A stretch of 64,000 nt of DNA from Labilibacter sediminis (lineage in GTDB: Bacteria; Bacteroidota; Bacteroidia; Bacteroidales; Marinilabiliaceae). A program made the position numbers and the translations under genes. Positions 42,711-51,756 of the stretch are shown here, piece by piece. Each line of letters begins with the position of its first letter. The first letter of the stretch is position 1. The notes beneath the pieces were generated by a model. That model had not been told where the DNA came from and ran no database searches. It saw nothing but the letters and a program-made list of their open reading frames with translations. The DNA lies in contig NZ_VCHY01000003.1 in NCBI RefSeq assembly GCF_005877885.1, positions 186,001 through 250,000 of the forward strand, written 5' to 3'.

Positions 42711-43277
42711 CTAAAAAAGATCCACAATTTGTGTAAACACAACCGAACCTTTTACATAAAGCTCCAATCTCACTTTAATCATACTTCCCTCTGGTATAGC
42801 ATCTCCTTCTGCTGTAAAGCTTATACTTCTTGATCCGCCCATTAAAATAATATCTATCAGTTGTCTATTCAGTTCTAGAACACCCTCTTTTTTAAGTTTC
42901 TTTGGAAAGTTTATGGTTGATTTCTGAGGAGGAATATTCACCTCAAAATCATCCAGGATATACTTCTCACCTCCCATCCAGTCATCGATAACAATATCCA
43001 GGTTAAACGATTGAGCTGTATTTCCCTGTAACTGCTCTATAACAATCCAAATACCTTCGACACTTACATCGGTAATAGATCCATCCTCATCCAGATCCAA
43101 CTCATCAATGGCTTTATGGATATCAGATGCCGAAATAGCCCCTTCTTCCTCAAATGAGCCTGTCTCATCTATGGTCATTGAAGCACTTTCTTCAAACGAT
43201 GGATAAAGGTTTAATTCCTTTTGCTTACAACTTGCAACGACCAAAACTGCTGCTATAAATAAAAATATCTTTTTCAT
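42711..43277 (-). CDS. Hypothetical lipoprotein
   Basis: 188 aa. Starts MKKIFLFIAAVLVVASCKQK, a lipoprotein signal with lipid-acceptor Cys17. The mature protein is acidic and has a late GGSRSISFTAEGDAIPEGSM beta-rich segment. No domain identified. It lies 106 bp downstream of the DUF6588 gene, in the same direction, and may be co-transcribed. Confidence 0.8.
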   Translation of the reverse strand: MKKIFLFIAAVLVVASCKQKELNLYPSFEESASMTIDETGSFEEEGAISASDIHKAIDELDLDEDGSITDVSVEGIWIVIEQLQGNTAQSFNLDIVIDDWMGGEKYILDDFEVNIPPQKSTINFPKKLKKEGVLELNRQLIDIILMGGSRSISFTAEGDAIPEGSMIKVRLELYVKGSVVFTQIVDLF

Positions 43278-43383
43278 TTCTATAAAGTTTAGAAAACAAG
43301 AATATCCGGTGTCCCCTTAATCAATTTATCTCCGCATTCATTGACTGTGATTATGCTTGTTTTTTTTGTTTTTAATTCATCGT

Positions 43384-44295
43384 TTATTTTTGATTAATTC
43401 CTATTCCTAACCCCACGGCAAAAGTGTTTTGCTTAGCAATATTATAATCACCGTGTAATTTAACCGGACCCAGGTTAAAACATACGCCCAGTGTGGCACG
43501 GACACTATTGGCTCCTTCCAGCTTAAACTCTATTTTATCGCCGGGTTGAATATCACTCAACGGATCAAGACCCTCGTAAGTATATTGTACATCTACCTTA
43601 CTGTTTTCATAGCCTAAACCACCATAAAATGTAACAACAGGAATCGCAAAGCTTGTTTGCAGATTGATAACATTGGTTTTTGCATCCATATATTCATCCA
43701 CCTTAAAACTTTGACGATAATAACCAACCACCAGGTTTAAAGGCAAAAAATCAAGGTGCTGATCAATACTATGACGCACTCCCCAACCAAAAACTTCTAC
43801 CTTACCAATATCCTCGGCTTTAATTGAAGCAAAACGAAGGGTAAAATCTGTACCGTATAATGAACCAACTGTTATCTGCGGCATGGCAAGAGGCAGGTAA
43901 TCTAAATCAAGCCCTCCCGGTATACGATACTCTAATCCTGAATTAGAGTCTTCAATAATAGGTCCTTCTGTTGGACCAAAAACAGTAGGCGCATTAGGCA
44001 CATAAATTGGATCTCCAAAGGAAGGATCATCAATGAATGCAGTAAATGTTTTGGCGCTATTGGGTATGATGGCCACCTGACCAACTACCCCAATGTAAAG
44101 TTGAAATCCTTTCTTTTTTATTTCGGCATTATGAAACAATCCACTATTAAAGTCGGCAGAGAAGGCATCGGCAAATGGCTGTAGGTACAACTGACCATTA
44201 TCACCTGTGTATTTCGAAAGATAGTCTTCCAAATCTTGTGCATTCGTCATAAATGGAATGACCATTAAGAGAAAGGCAAAATAAAATTTTCTCAT
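43384..44295 (-). CDS. DUF6588-family outer-membrane-type protein
   Basis: 303 aa with signal peptide (FAFLLMVIPFMTNAQD). Alternating hydrophobic strands and a terminal GVCFNLGPVKLHGDYN ... FAVGLGIGINQK suggest an outer-membrane beta-barrel. The N-terminal LQPFADAFSADFNSGLFHNA is typical of DUF6588 proteins of the phylum. Function unknown. Confidence 0.8.
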   Translation of the reverse strand: MRKFYFAFLLMVIPFMTNAQDLEDYLSKYTGDNGQLYLQPFADAFSADFNSGLFHNAEIKKKGFQLYIGVVGQVAIIPNSAKTFTAFIDDPSFGDPIYVPNAPTVFGPTEGPIIEDSNSGLEYRIPGGLDLDYLPLAMPQITVGSLYGTDFTLRFASIKAEDIGKVEVFGWGVRHSIDQHLDFLPLNLVVGYYRQSFKVDEYMDAKTNVINLQTSFAIPVVTFYGGLGYENSKVDVQYTYEGLDPLSDIQPGDKIEFKLEGANSVRATLGVCFNLGPVKLHGDYNIAKQNTFAVGLGIGINQK

Positions 44296-44516
44296 GATAT
44301 GATAACTTTAAAATTTAGACATTCAATTTATGCCTGAATCAAAGTTTAATCAAGGGCTAATTGATGAACACAGCAATATATACTATGAATTTATAGCCTG
44401 TAAAGGTTTTTTCTTAACCGGAAGTCAACTTTAGCAGTACGCTCTTTTATAGTGTATTTTTAACTTTTTGTATTGTAATTAATATTTGCCTTTATAAAGG
44501 AAAACTTATCTACCCA

Positions 44517-45782
44517 TTAAATTAAATAGGCAAATAAATCATGATTCTTATTAACATACTCTCCAAAAAAATTCTTCGCCTTCATTCTTTCTAACAAAGG
44601 TTTAAAATCAGCCTTATCTTTTAGCTCAATCCCTACCAGGGCTGGTCCTTTTTCGCGGTTTATTTTTTTAGCGTATTCAAACAAAACAATATTATCATCA
44701 GGACCAATAATATCGTTTACAAACTCTTTTAAAGCCCCCGGGCGCTGTGGAAAACGTACAATAAAATAATGCTTTAAACCTTCGTACAACAATGAACGCT
44801 CTTTAATTTCTTCGGTGCGTGTAATATCATTGTTGCCACCACTGATAATACACACCACTTTTTTGCCTTTAATTTTATCTTTATACTGCTCTATGGCAGC
44901 AACAGACAAGGCCCCTGCCGGCTCAGCAACAATAGCCTCATTATTATAAAGTTCCAATATTTTGGTACAAACCTTTCCTTCCGGCACCAACAGCATATCA
45001 TCTAAATTCTGTTTGCACACAGGAAAGGTATAGTCGCCTACACGCTGCACAGCAGCACCATCAACAAACTTATCAATCTCCGGTAACGAAACAACCTTAT
45101 CCTGCTTCAACGACTGATACATTGCAGGCGCTCCCTGAGGCTCTACTCCGATAAGTTGGATATTTGAATTGGTTTTCTTTATATAGGTACTTAATCCTGC
45201 AGTTAATCCACCTCCCCCAACAGGAATAAAAACAAAATCTGCATCGGGAAGATCCTCCATAATTTCAATACCAATGGTACCTTGTCCCTCTATTACTTTG
45301 GGGTCATCAAAAGGAGGAATAAATGATAAATTATTTTCACGACTATAATTTAAAGCTTTTGTATTGGCATCATCAAAAGTATCTCCATGCAAAACAACTT
45401 TTACCCATTCTTTGCCAAGTGTTTTTACGCGCTTAATTTTTTGCTGCGGAGTAGTTGAAGGCATATAAATTGTTCCTTCAACCTTTAGTTTAAAACACGA
45501 AAGTGCTACACCTTGAGCATGATTACCTGCACTGGCACAAACCACTCCTCTCTGAATATCTTCCAAAGGTAAGGAAGCCATTTTATTATATGCCCCTCGG
45601 ATTTTATAAGAACGAACCACTTGCTGATCTTCGCGTTTAAAATAAATTTCAGCTTCATACTTATCTGAATAAGTATGATTATACTCTAAAGGTGTTCTGC
45701 GGATGACACCTTGTAAACGAGATGCTGCTTCATTTATATCACTTATCGTTGGTATATATGTATATCGCTCTTGATTCGTCAT
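44517..45782 (-). CDS. ilvA: Threonine ammonia-lyase (threonine dehydratase)
   Basis: 421 aa. Converts threonine to 2-oxobutanoate for isoleucine synthesis. PLP lysine is Lys60 in VRSYKIRGAYNKM; the phosphate-binding loop is PVGGGGLTAGLS; SAGNHAQGVA is also present. A C-terminal ACT-like domain (HYFIVRFPQRPGALKEFVND) of about 90 residues indicates feedback regulation, in the short single-domain form. Transcribed alone from a -7 element at 45826. Confidence 0.95.
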   Translation of the reverse strand: MTNQERYTYIPTISDINEAASRLQGVIRRTPLEYNHTYSDKYEAEIYFKREDQQVVRSYKIRGAYNKMASLPLEDIQRGVVCASAGNHAQGVALSCFKLKVEGTIYMPSTTPQQKIKRVKTLGKEWVKVVLHGDTFDDANTKALNYSRENNLSFIPPFDDPKVIEGQGTIGIEIMEDLPDADFVFIPVGGGGLTAGLSTYIKKTNSNIQLIGVEPQGAPAMYQSLKQDKVVSLPEIDKFVDGAAVQRVGDYTFPVCKQNLDDMLLVPEGKVCTKILELYNNEAIVAEPAGALSVAAIEQYKDKIKGKKVVCIISGGNNDITRTEEIKERSLLYEGLKHYFIVRFPQRPGALKEFVNDIIGPDDNIVLFEYAKKINREKGPALVGIELKDKADFKPLLERMKAKNFFGEYVNKNHDLFAYLI

Positions 45783-45825
45783 GAAATTGTATAATTTGCT
45801 TAGCTCTTATATATCTTTAAAAATG

Positions 45826-45833
45826 CAAATATA
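45826..45833 (-). promoter_or_regulatory. Probable -7 element of ilvA
   Basis: TATATTTG on the minus strand, 43 bp upstream of the ATG. -33 element not evident. Confidence 0.5.
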
Positions 45834-45910
45834 CGAATGCTTTAAACAGGATAATAAAGCTTCGGTTTTTGATATAAAAAGGATAATTCGAAGTAAAAAT
45901 GCCAGGGTAC

Positions 45911-45940
45911 AAAAAAAGCCTCACTGGAAAAGCGAGGCTT
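45911..45940 (-). terminator. Terminator of the cold-shock gene
   Basis: On the minus strand AAGCCTCGCT/AGTGAGGCTT followed by TTTTT, 26 bp after the stop. Confidence 0.88.
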
Positions 45941-45966
45941 GGATCTGCGTATTATATTGATATATC

Positions 45967-46158
45967 TTATGCCAATTTAACGTTTACCGCATTTAATCCT
46001 TTACGACCTTCTTTTAATTCGAAAGTAACTTCGTCGTCTTCTTTGATTTCATCAATAAGACCTGTTACGTGTACGAAATACTCGTTGTCTGATTCGTTGT
46101 CTTTAATAAATCCAAAACCTTTAGATTCATTGAAAAATTTAACTTTTCCTTCTTTCAT
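45967..46158 (-). CDS. Cold-shock domain protein (CspA family)
   Basis: 63 aa RNA chaperone. RNP1 motif KGFGFIKD and RNP2 YFVHVTGL are present; starts MKEGKVKFFNESKGFGFI. Normal length for the phylum's Csp. It has its own terminator and a promoter covered by a 20-bp palindrome (46180). Confidence 0.95.
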   Translation of the reverse strand: MKEGKVKFFNESKGFGFIKDNESDNEYFVHVTGLIDEIKEDDEVTFELKEGRKGLNAVNVKLA

Positions 46159-46179
46159 AATAATTGTAAAATAATAACT

Positions 46180-46199
46180 AATGATACAAATGTATCATT
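46180..46199. promoter_or_regulatory. Palindrome overlapping the cold-shock gene promoter
   Basis: AATGATACA-AA-TGTATCATT, perfect 9-bp arms. It contains the minus-strand -7 element TACATTTG (46187-46194), 28 bp upstream of the ATG, so a bound protein would block the polymerase. The remaining 46200-46472 shows nothing. Confidence 0.6.
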
Positions 46200-46472
46200 T
46201 TAAGTTGGATATCAACTAATAATTCAAAAAAAATCAAAACTTTACTGATATTTTATATTAAAATCACAATTAGCTAAATATCAGCACAATAATTATCACA
46301 ACAGATATATTATCATATATTTGTTCTTCTAAAAGCATTATTTATTAATTCAACTTATCTGGTATATAAGCAAACATCGCTATTATAGAAAGTAAAAAAT
46401 AAGGCTTTTTTTTCCCTTTCTCCAAAGGCATAAACAATATTGTAATTTACACCAATCCCTATCAAAGCAACT

Positions 46473-47813
46473 TTAATACGCCTTATCGGCCAAACCCATA
46501 CCATTAATTTTACGGTATAAATTTAGCGCATAAATATCCGTCATACCGCTTATATAATCTAAAACAGATTGCAATTTTTCATATGCGTTAGCATCTTCCG
46601 AGACACTATATTGTTCCGGAATAAAAGGAAGCAACATTTCTGAATAGTTATCTTTGGGATTAAGAATTGCCGTAGAAAATTCATGTAGCAGAGATCCCAA
46701 AATCTTAAATCCTGAAATCTCAATTTCCACAACTGAAGGATGTCGATATATTTTTTCGAAGGAAATTTTTTCACAGTTCTTCATGGCTGCTTTTGTTTCT
46801 CCTTGCAGGTATTTAGTTAAGCTTCCCTGAAATTTGCCGGCCATGATTAACTCATAGTTATCTTTAAATATTTTAGTACACTTTGCAACAAGCTTACCAA
46901 TTACAGAAGCTCTGATTAAAGCAATTTGCTCATTGATATCTGTTACCTCTTTACACACATCTGCTATCCGGTCTCTTGTACCCTTATCCTCATTTTCATT
47001 TAAAAATGCCATTAATATTTCTTTGGTCTGATAGGTGTCCAGGATTTTAAGTTTATGCGCATCTTCTACATCCATTACCTGATAACAAATATCATCAGCT
47101 GCCTCCACCAAATAAACCAAAGGGTGCCTACAAAAAACGCCAGGTTCTGTTTCAATTAAACCTAAATCCTTAACTACGCGATTAAACATCTCTTTTTCTG
47201 ACTGAAAGAAGCCATACTTTTTTTTGTGGCTAATGCCGGATGCGTATGGATATTTTAAAATGGAAGCTACCGATGAATAGGTTAATGAAAAACCTCCTTT
47301 TCGACGACCATTAAACTGATGTGTTAACAAACGAAAAGCATTGGCGTTACCTTCAAACTCAGTTAAATCATTCCATTCTGCATCCGAAAAGGTATATTGA
47401 TCTTTTAATTTTTTACCTTCTCCGTTTTTAAAGTAATGCGACAGCGCCGATTCTCCGGAATGGCCAAAAGGCGGATTACCCATATCGTGTGCCAAACAAG
47501 CTGTTGCTACTATTGAGCCTATCTCGTTGACCAGATCAGTGTCTATATCTTTTTCATCTTTTAAAAACTCTGCGATATTATGCCCAAGCGAACGACCAAC
47601 ACTGGCTACCTCCAAACTATGGGTTAGCCTGTTATGAACAAAAACACTTCCCGGCAGTGGAAACACCTGCGTTTTATCCTGCAGTCTTCTAAATGGAGAT
47701 GAAAAAATTAAACGGTCATAATCGCGTTGAAACTGTGTTCTGCGATGTTTTTCTGTATTAACCTTATCCTCTTGTCCTGTTCTTTTTGCAGATAAAAGTT
47801 GATTCCAATTCAT
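46473..47813 (-). CDS. dgt: Deoxyguanosinetriphosphate triphosphohydrolase-like protein
   Basis: 446 aa from the Met of MNWNQLLSAKR; an earlier in-frame start adds non-conserved residues. HD-domain dNTPase: FSSPFRRLQDKTQVFPLPG, VHNRLTHSLEVASVGRSLG, CLAHDMGNPPFGHSGE (HD metal site) and a late LVEAADDICYQVMDVEDAH. Hydrolyses dNTP to nucleoside and triphosphate, thereby controlling the pools. It ends far from the next gene. Confidence 0.93.
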   Translation of the reverse strand: MNWNQLLSAKRTGQEDKVNTEKHRRTQFQRDYDRLIFSSPFRRLQDKTQVFPLPGSVFVHNRLTHSLEVASVGRSLGHNIAEFLKDEKDIDTDLVNEIGSIVATACLAHDMGNPPFGHSGESALSHYFKNGEGKKLKDQYTFSDAEWNDLTEFEGNANAFRLLTHQFNGRRKGGFSLTYSSVASILKYPYASGISHKKKYGFFQSEKEMFNRVVKDLGLIETEPGVFCRHPLVYLVEAADDICYQVMDVEDAHKLKILDTYQTKEILMAFLNENEDKGTRDRIADVCKEVTDINEQIALIRASVIGKLVAKCTKIFKDNYELIMAGKFQGSLTKYLQGETKAAMKNCEKISFEKIYRHPSVVEIEISGFKILGSLLHEFSTAILNPKDNYSEMLLPFIPEQYSVSEDANAYEKLQSVLDYISGMTDIYALNLYRKINGMGLADKAY

Positions 47814-47883
47814 ATAATATATTTTTACTTTTCCAGTAGCTGATAAAACAAAGCTATCTATCAACTTTATTTTTTAAATGTCA

Positions 47884-48600
47884 TTAATAGATGACAGTTC
47901 TATAACTCTTCATTTCCTTATCCCACATTTTAGCACGCCCATTGGTAACGCGATCCATTAACTTCCAAAAACCAGGTCCGTGATTTTTCTCTACTGTATG
48001 ACAAAGCTCATGCAGCAATACGCTATCAATTAAATAATCAGGCAATCGCATTAAATGCAAATTAAGATTGATGTTATTAACCCCGGAGCAACTTCCCCAG
48101 CGCGACTTTAAATTTTTAATAAATACCTTATTATATGAAAAGCCGTTTTGTTGCGCTAATTGTTTCAAACGAAAGGGTAAATAGTTTTTAGCAGATATCC
48201 TTAACGCTTCTTCAATGGCATATCGGATATTATCCTGTATAAGTGAAGATTTAACATCATGTGTGTGTGGATATTCAACAGACAACAGACCGTCTTTTAA
48301 CTGCATACGCATTTGCGAAATTGGCGACTTCTTTATTCTTAGAGCAAACGATCGTGTTTTAAACTCGGTGGATTCATCAAAAATAGTGAGGTCATTTTCT
48401 TTTTCCTTCACCTTAGCCAGATTGTTCAGAATCCATTTTTTATTAGATTCCACAAAAGAAAGAGCCTCTCTTGCGCTCATACTAACAGGCACAATAACTT
48501 TTATGGGTTCAAATGGCTTAAGCTTTATAGACAATCGTTTTGCTCTTTTACTTATTTGAAACAAAACGGGACCAATGTCATTAATATTTACTAGCTCCAT
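47884..48600 (-). CDS. YgjP-type (DUF45/M48) zinc metallopeptidase
   Basis: About 238 aa from the Met of MELVNINDIG. The zinc site is clear: HELCH (His197, His201) and His207 in EKNHGPGFW; the preceding segment LKSRWGSCSGVNNINLNLHL is typical of the family. Such proteins are cytosolic putative proteases often next to SWI/restriction genes; here none is near. Adjacent to dgt (70 bp). Confidence 0.9.
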   Translation of the reverse strand: MELVNINDIGPVLFQISKRAKRLSIKLKPFEPIKVIVPVSMSAREALSFVESNKKWILNNLAKVKEKENDLTIFDESTEFKTRSFALRIKKSPISQMRMQLKDGLLSVEYPHTHDVKSSLIQDNIRYAIEEALRISAKNYLPFRLKQLAQQNGFSYNKVFIKNLKSRWGSCSGVNNINLNLHLMRLPDYLIDSVLLHELCHTVEKNHGPGFWKLMDRVTNGRAKMWDKEMKSYRTVIY

Positions 48601-48913
48601 ACCTGCAAAATAAGTTAAATATGCTATGATTACCAACTTAAATTAATTCTCAAAACCATAGTTATTGAGTATACGACAAGCCTGGATATTTTATTGATTA
48701 CTGTCAAATCTTCTTCTCTCCATGTCAAAAAATCAGCAAAACAAAACACATGTATGACACTCTGTCTTAACCAATTAAACACAAAACCAGTCTTAAAAAA
48801 CCAAACTCATTGTGTTTCATCCACATACAAAAAAGCAAACAAAAACAGCTGAAAATGGCATTTTAATTGAAGCCCTTGTAACGAAACTAATCATTATTGT
48901 TAAACTTAATTAT
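48601..48913. other. Intergenic region upstream of the Hsp20 gene
   Basis: Divergent spacer between the YgjP-type gene and Hsp20. It is AT-rich, with no repeat or clear promoter motif that I can support. Confidence 0.4.
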
Positions 48914-48918
48914 GGAGG
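48914..48918 (+). promoter_or_regulatory. Shine-Dalgarno-type site of the Hsp20 gene
   Basis: GGAGG eight bases before the ATG at 48927. This is notable because genes of this phylum usually lack such sites, and few others in the window have one. Confidence 0.6.
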
Positions 48919-48926
48919 AATAAGTC

Positions 48927-49379
48927 ATGACACTAAGAAGGTTATCAAACAATTGGCTTCCATCATTTCCTTCATTCTTTAATCACTTTTTTGAAGATGA
49001 ATTGATGGATTGGGATAGTAATAACTATTCGGGAGCAAACAACACATTACCAGCCGTTAATGTTTTAGAAACTGATACTGCTTACCAAATTAAACTAGCT
49101 GCTCCGGGTATGAAAAAAAAGGATTTTAACGTTAGCTACGAAAATGGACGATTAAACATCTCATCCGAACTTAAAAAGGAACATCAAGAAAAAGACGGAC
49201 ATAAAATTACCCGCCTTGAATATAGCTACCAATCCTTTAAAAGATCTTTTAACATAGCCGAAAACAGCGTTAAGGCGGATAAAATTAAGGCTGAGTACAA
49301 GGATGGCATCTTAAACATCACTTTACCCAAACAAGATGCTGTTATTACTAAGCCATCAAGAATAATTGAAATTCAATAA
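48927..49379 (+). CDS. Hsp20-family small heat-shock protein
   Basis: 150 aa alpha-crystallin-type chaperone. N-terminal FPSFFNHFFEDELMD, core PAVNVLETDTAYQIKLAAPG, KKDFNVSYENGRLNISSELK, a late DKIKAEYKDGILNITLPKQD and a C-terminal IxI-like IIEIQ. Normal length. It prevents aggregation of unfolded proteins in the cytosol. Confidence 0.95.
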   Translation: MTLRRLSNNWLPSFPSFFNHFFEDELMDWDSNNYSGANNTLPAVNVLETDTAYQIKLAAPGMKKKDFNVSYENGRLNISSELKKEHQEKDGHKITRLEYSYQSFKRSFNIAENSVKADKIKAEYKDGILNITLPKQDAVITKPSRIIEIQ

Positions 49380-49534
49380 TTTATCTATGGGCAGAATGTA
49401 AATCTGCCCATTAATGCATTTGTATATAAAAAATAAAAAAACAAAATATTCATTAACCATCAAACACTTAGCATATTTTTTGAAGTCATTAAAACATTAT
49501 TCAAGATATGTTGAACCATTAAAAGTTTAGCACT

Positions 49535-49735
49535 ATGTTAAAACACCAAAAAGCTGTATTAAACGGGGTTAGAAACAACCGGAATTTATTTAAAAAGGAA
49601 TTAATTAAATCTTTGCATTGGATGAGCAATAGCGAACTAAGTCAATTTGTAAAATGGGTTAAAACAAACTTCTATCGTGAGTATGCCGAATTAATTAATG
49701 ATGTATTGAATCAATATCCGGCATTGAGTAAATAA
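49535..49735 (+). CDS. Small hypothetical protein
   Basis: 66 aa: KSLHWMSNSELSQFVKWVKT and YREYAELINDVLNQYPA form two amphipathic helices with the aromatic residues on one face. No family known. It follows Hsp20 by 155 bp and ends just before the MITE copy at 49751; the hairpin at 49924 was probably its terminator. Confidence 0.6.
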   Translation: MLKHQKAVLNGVRNNRNLFKKELIKSLHWMSNSELSQFVKWVKTNFYREYAELINDVLNQYPALSK

Positions 49736-49750
49736 AAAACATAGTATAAA

Positions 49751-49916
49751 CCCGGAATATGCATTAGCTAATCTATTGCACATTGAAACTACTTTAAAAC
49801 AAATCGTTTTACTCACTTGCTTCAACTCACCATAGCGGTGCTATGCCTCGTTTCAGTAAGTGTTTGTTTTATTGTATTTTCAATGTTCATAACGAAAATC
49901 TAATGCATAATCCGGG
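49751..49916 (+). mobile_element. 166-bp MITE, copy 3
   Basis: CCCGGAATATGCATTAG to CTAATGCATAATCCGGG, with a perfect 5-bp duplication ATAAA at 49746-49750 and 49917-49921. The duplication differs from that of copies 1 and 2, so it belongs to the target, not the element. Same orientation as copy 2. Confidence 0.92.
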
Positions 49917-49923
49917 ATAAACC

Positions 49924-49951
49924 AAGGCTTTCCATCACGAAAGCCTTTTTA
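49924..49951 (+). terminator. Terminator behind the MITE
   Basis: AAGGCTTTC/GAAAGCCTT and TTTTT. It lies beyond the element but close to the original gene end. Confidence 0.8.
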
Positions 49952-50061
49952 ATTTCAGACACTTTATTAACACCATACTGCCAAAGCATTACACTTTGTT
50001 TACAATAATTATTGATTGGATTTCCTTTATTTAATGACATTTATACAACATGGAGGCCTCA

Positions 50062-50069
50062 TAAATTTG
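50062..50069 (+). promoter_or_regulatory. Probable -7 element of the L,D-transpeptidase gene
   Basis: TAAATTTG, 16 bp before the ATG; -33 element not evident. Confidence 0.5.
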
Positions 50070-50085
50070 TACTAATTTTATCGCT

Positions 50086-51699
50086 ATGATTAAATGGATA
50101 ATATACATAGCACTAATAGGCATTCTCTTTTCATGTCGATCAAAACATATGGTACAGGAAATACCTGTACATCAAAAACCAAAAACCCAACCTGTTTTCC
50201 CTATTAAAGAAATTAGCCATCAATTACAAAACGTACTATCCACCTGCAAGGATACAACCCTGGTTAATGCATATCAACAAAATACCTATCATCCATTTTG
50301 GACAAGCGACTCTGTTATTCTCCAGGGAATTGAATGGATTAAGGCGGTTAAATATCATGGTTTAAACATAAACGAATTTAATCTTGCCGAGATATTAGAA
50401 GTATTTAATAGCACCAATACTGACTCAGCAAATTATACAGCACAATATGCAAAGCTCGATTATCTTTTAACAAGTACTGTAAAAAAATGTGGCTACAGAA
50501 TCAGGTACCCATCATTAAATCCAAGAGATTTTCATCACAGCTGGAACTTTGACACTACCGCTGATTTGCCCCACGATTCAGTTTGGACTAAACTAATTAA
50601 GAATAAAAAGACAGAGCATTTAAATGATTTTTTTGAGCCCAAACACAAGCTGTATTCTAAACTAAAAGCTGAGCTGGAAAAAGTTTATTTAAACCAAACA
50701 CATGACGAAATTGGTCAGCTACAACATCCCGGCTTTAACCTTCATTTTGGAGATTCGAACATTCATGTTGCAAGGGTTAAACACAAGCTGTTAGGTCCAT
50801 CATCTGTTAACAGCGACTCCCTGGTTTATGACCGCAATCTACTTGAAGCGGTTAAAACTTTTCAACGTAAACACGGACTGGTAAGCGATGGCATTGTTGG
50901 AAGACAAACCTATCATTTTTTAAATTGGAAAACCGAAGAGTACGTTGACCTGCTAAAAATAAACTTGGAACGTTTAAGGTGGTATCCGGATTCAGCATTG
51001 AACAATGGCTTTGTGATCAATATACCCTCACAAACACTTAAGGTTAACATTAAAGATTCCTGTTTTTTTAAATCGAAGGTAATCGTAGGCAAATACAAAC
51101 ACAAAACGCCTGTTTTTCAGTCAGATGTTAATTACATAGTCTATAATCCATGCTGGACCATTCCAAAATCCATTGCCGTCACAACCATATTAAGCGGACT
51201 CAGGCGAGACTCAAATTACCTGCAAAAAAGACATATGTTTATATGTAAAAATGGACATGAAATAAACCCCGACAGCATTGATTTTAATACATATTCGAAA
51301 TACAACTTTCCTTTTCAGGTGTTTCAGCGAACGTGCTCACAAAACGCCTTGGGTAAAGTAAAGTTTATGTTCGATAATAAGTACAACATTTACATGCATG
51401 ATACACCTCAAAAAAGTCTTTTTAATAAAGATATTCGAAACTTTAGTCATGGTTGTATCAGGGTTGAACATGCCCTTGAATTATCTAAAACATTACTTTA
51501 TAAAGTTGAGCAACATAACACACCCATTCAAAAATATTTGAGCAAAGGTTATCCTGTTAAGGTATACCTTGAAAACACCATCCCCATCAATCTGGTTTAT
51601 TTGAGTTGTTGGGAAGATTACAACACCGGCGAAGTGGTATTTTGTAAGGATATTTATTTAAATGATGCAGAACTGCTTCATAAATTAAACCATAAATAA
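50086..51699 (+). CDS. L,D-transpeptidase (YkuD) with peptidoglycan-binding domain
   Basis: 537 aa, LdtD/YcbB-like layout. Lipoprotein-type signal (IALIGILFSC), a scaffold domain, a peptidoglycan-binding domain (VKTFQRKHGLVSDGIVGRQT, about residues 265-285) and a YkuD domain with VIVGKYKHKTPVFQSD and the catalytic Cys457 in NFSHGCIRVEHALEL. It cross-links or anchors peptidoglycan via 3-3 bonds in the periplasm. The gene for a sulfatase follows 57 bp on. Confidence 0.92.
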   Translation: MIKWIIYIALIGILFSCRSKHMVQEIPVHQKPKTQPVFPIKEISHQLQNVLSTCKDTTLVNAYQQNTYHPFWTSDSVILQGIEWIKAVKYHGLNINEFNLAEILEVFNSTNTDSANYTAQYAKLDYLLTSTVKKCGYRIRYPSLNPRDFHHSWNFDTTADLPHDSVWTKLIKNKKTEHLNDFFEPKHKLYSKLKAELEKVYLNQTHDEIGQLQHPGFNLHFGDSNIHVARVKHKLLGPSSVNSDSLVYDRNLLEAVKTFQRKHGLVSDGIVGRQTYHFLNWKTEEYVDLLKINLERLRWYPDSALNNGFVINIPSQTLKVNIKDSCFFKSKVIVGKYKHKTPVFQSDVNYIVYNPCWTIPKSIAVTTILSGLRRDSNYLQKRHMFICKNGHEINPDSIDFNTYSKYNFPFQVFQRTCSQNALGKVKFMFDNKYNIYMHDTPQKSLFNKDIRNFSHGCIRVEHALELSKTLLYKVEQHNTPIQKYLSKGYPVKVYLENTIPINLVYLSCWEDYNTGEVVFCKDIYLNDAELLHKLNHK

Positions 51700-51756
51700 A
51701 AACGCAATTTACCTGCTATTAAACGGAAAACTAATAATTACTAATTATACAATAAC

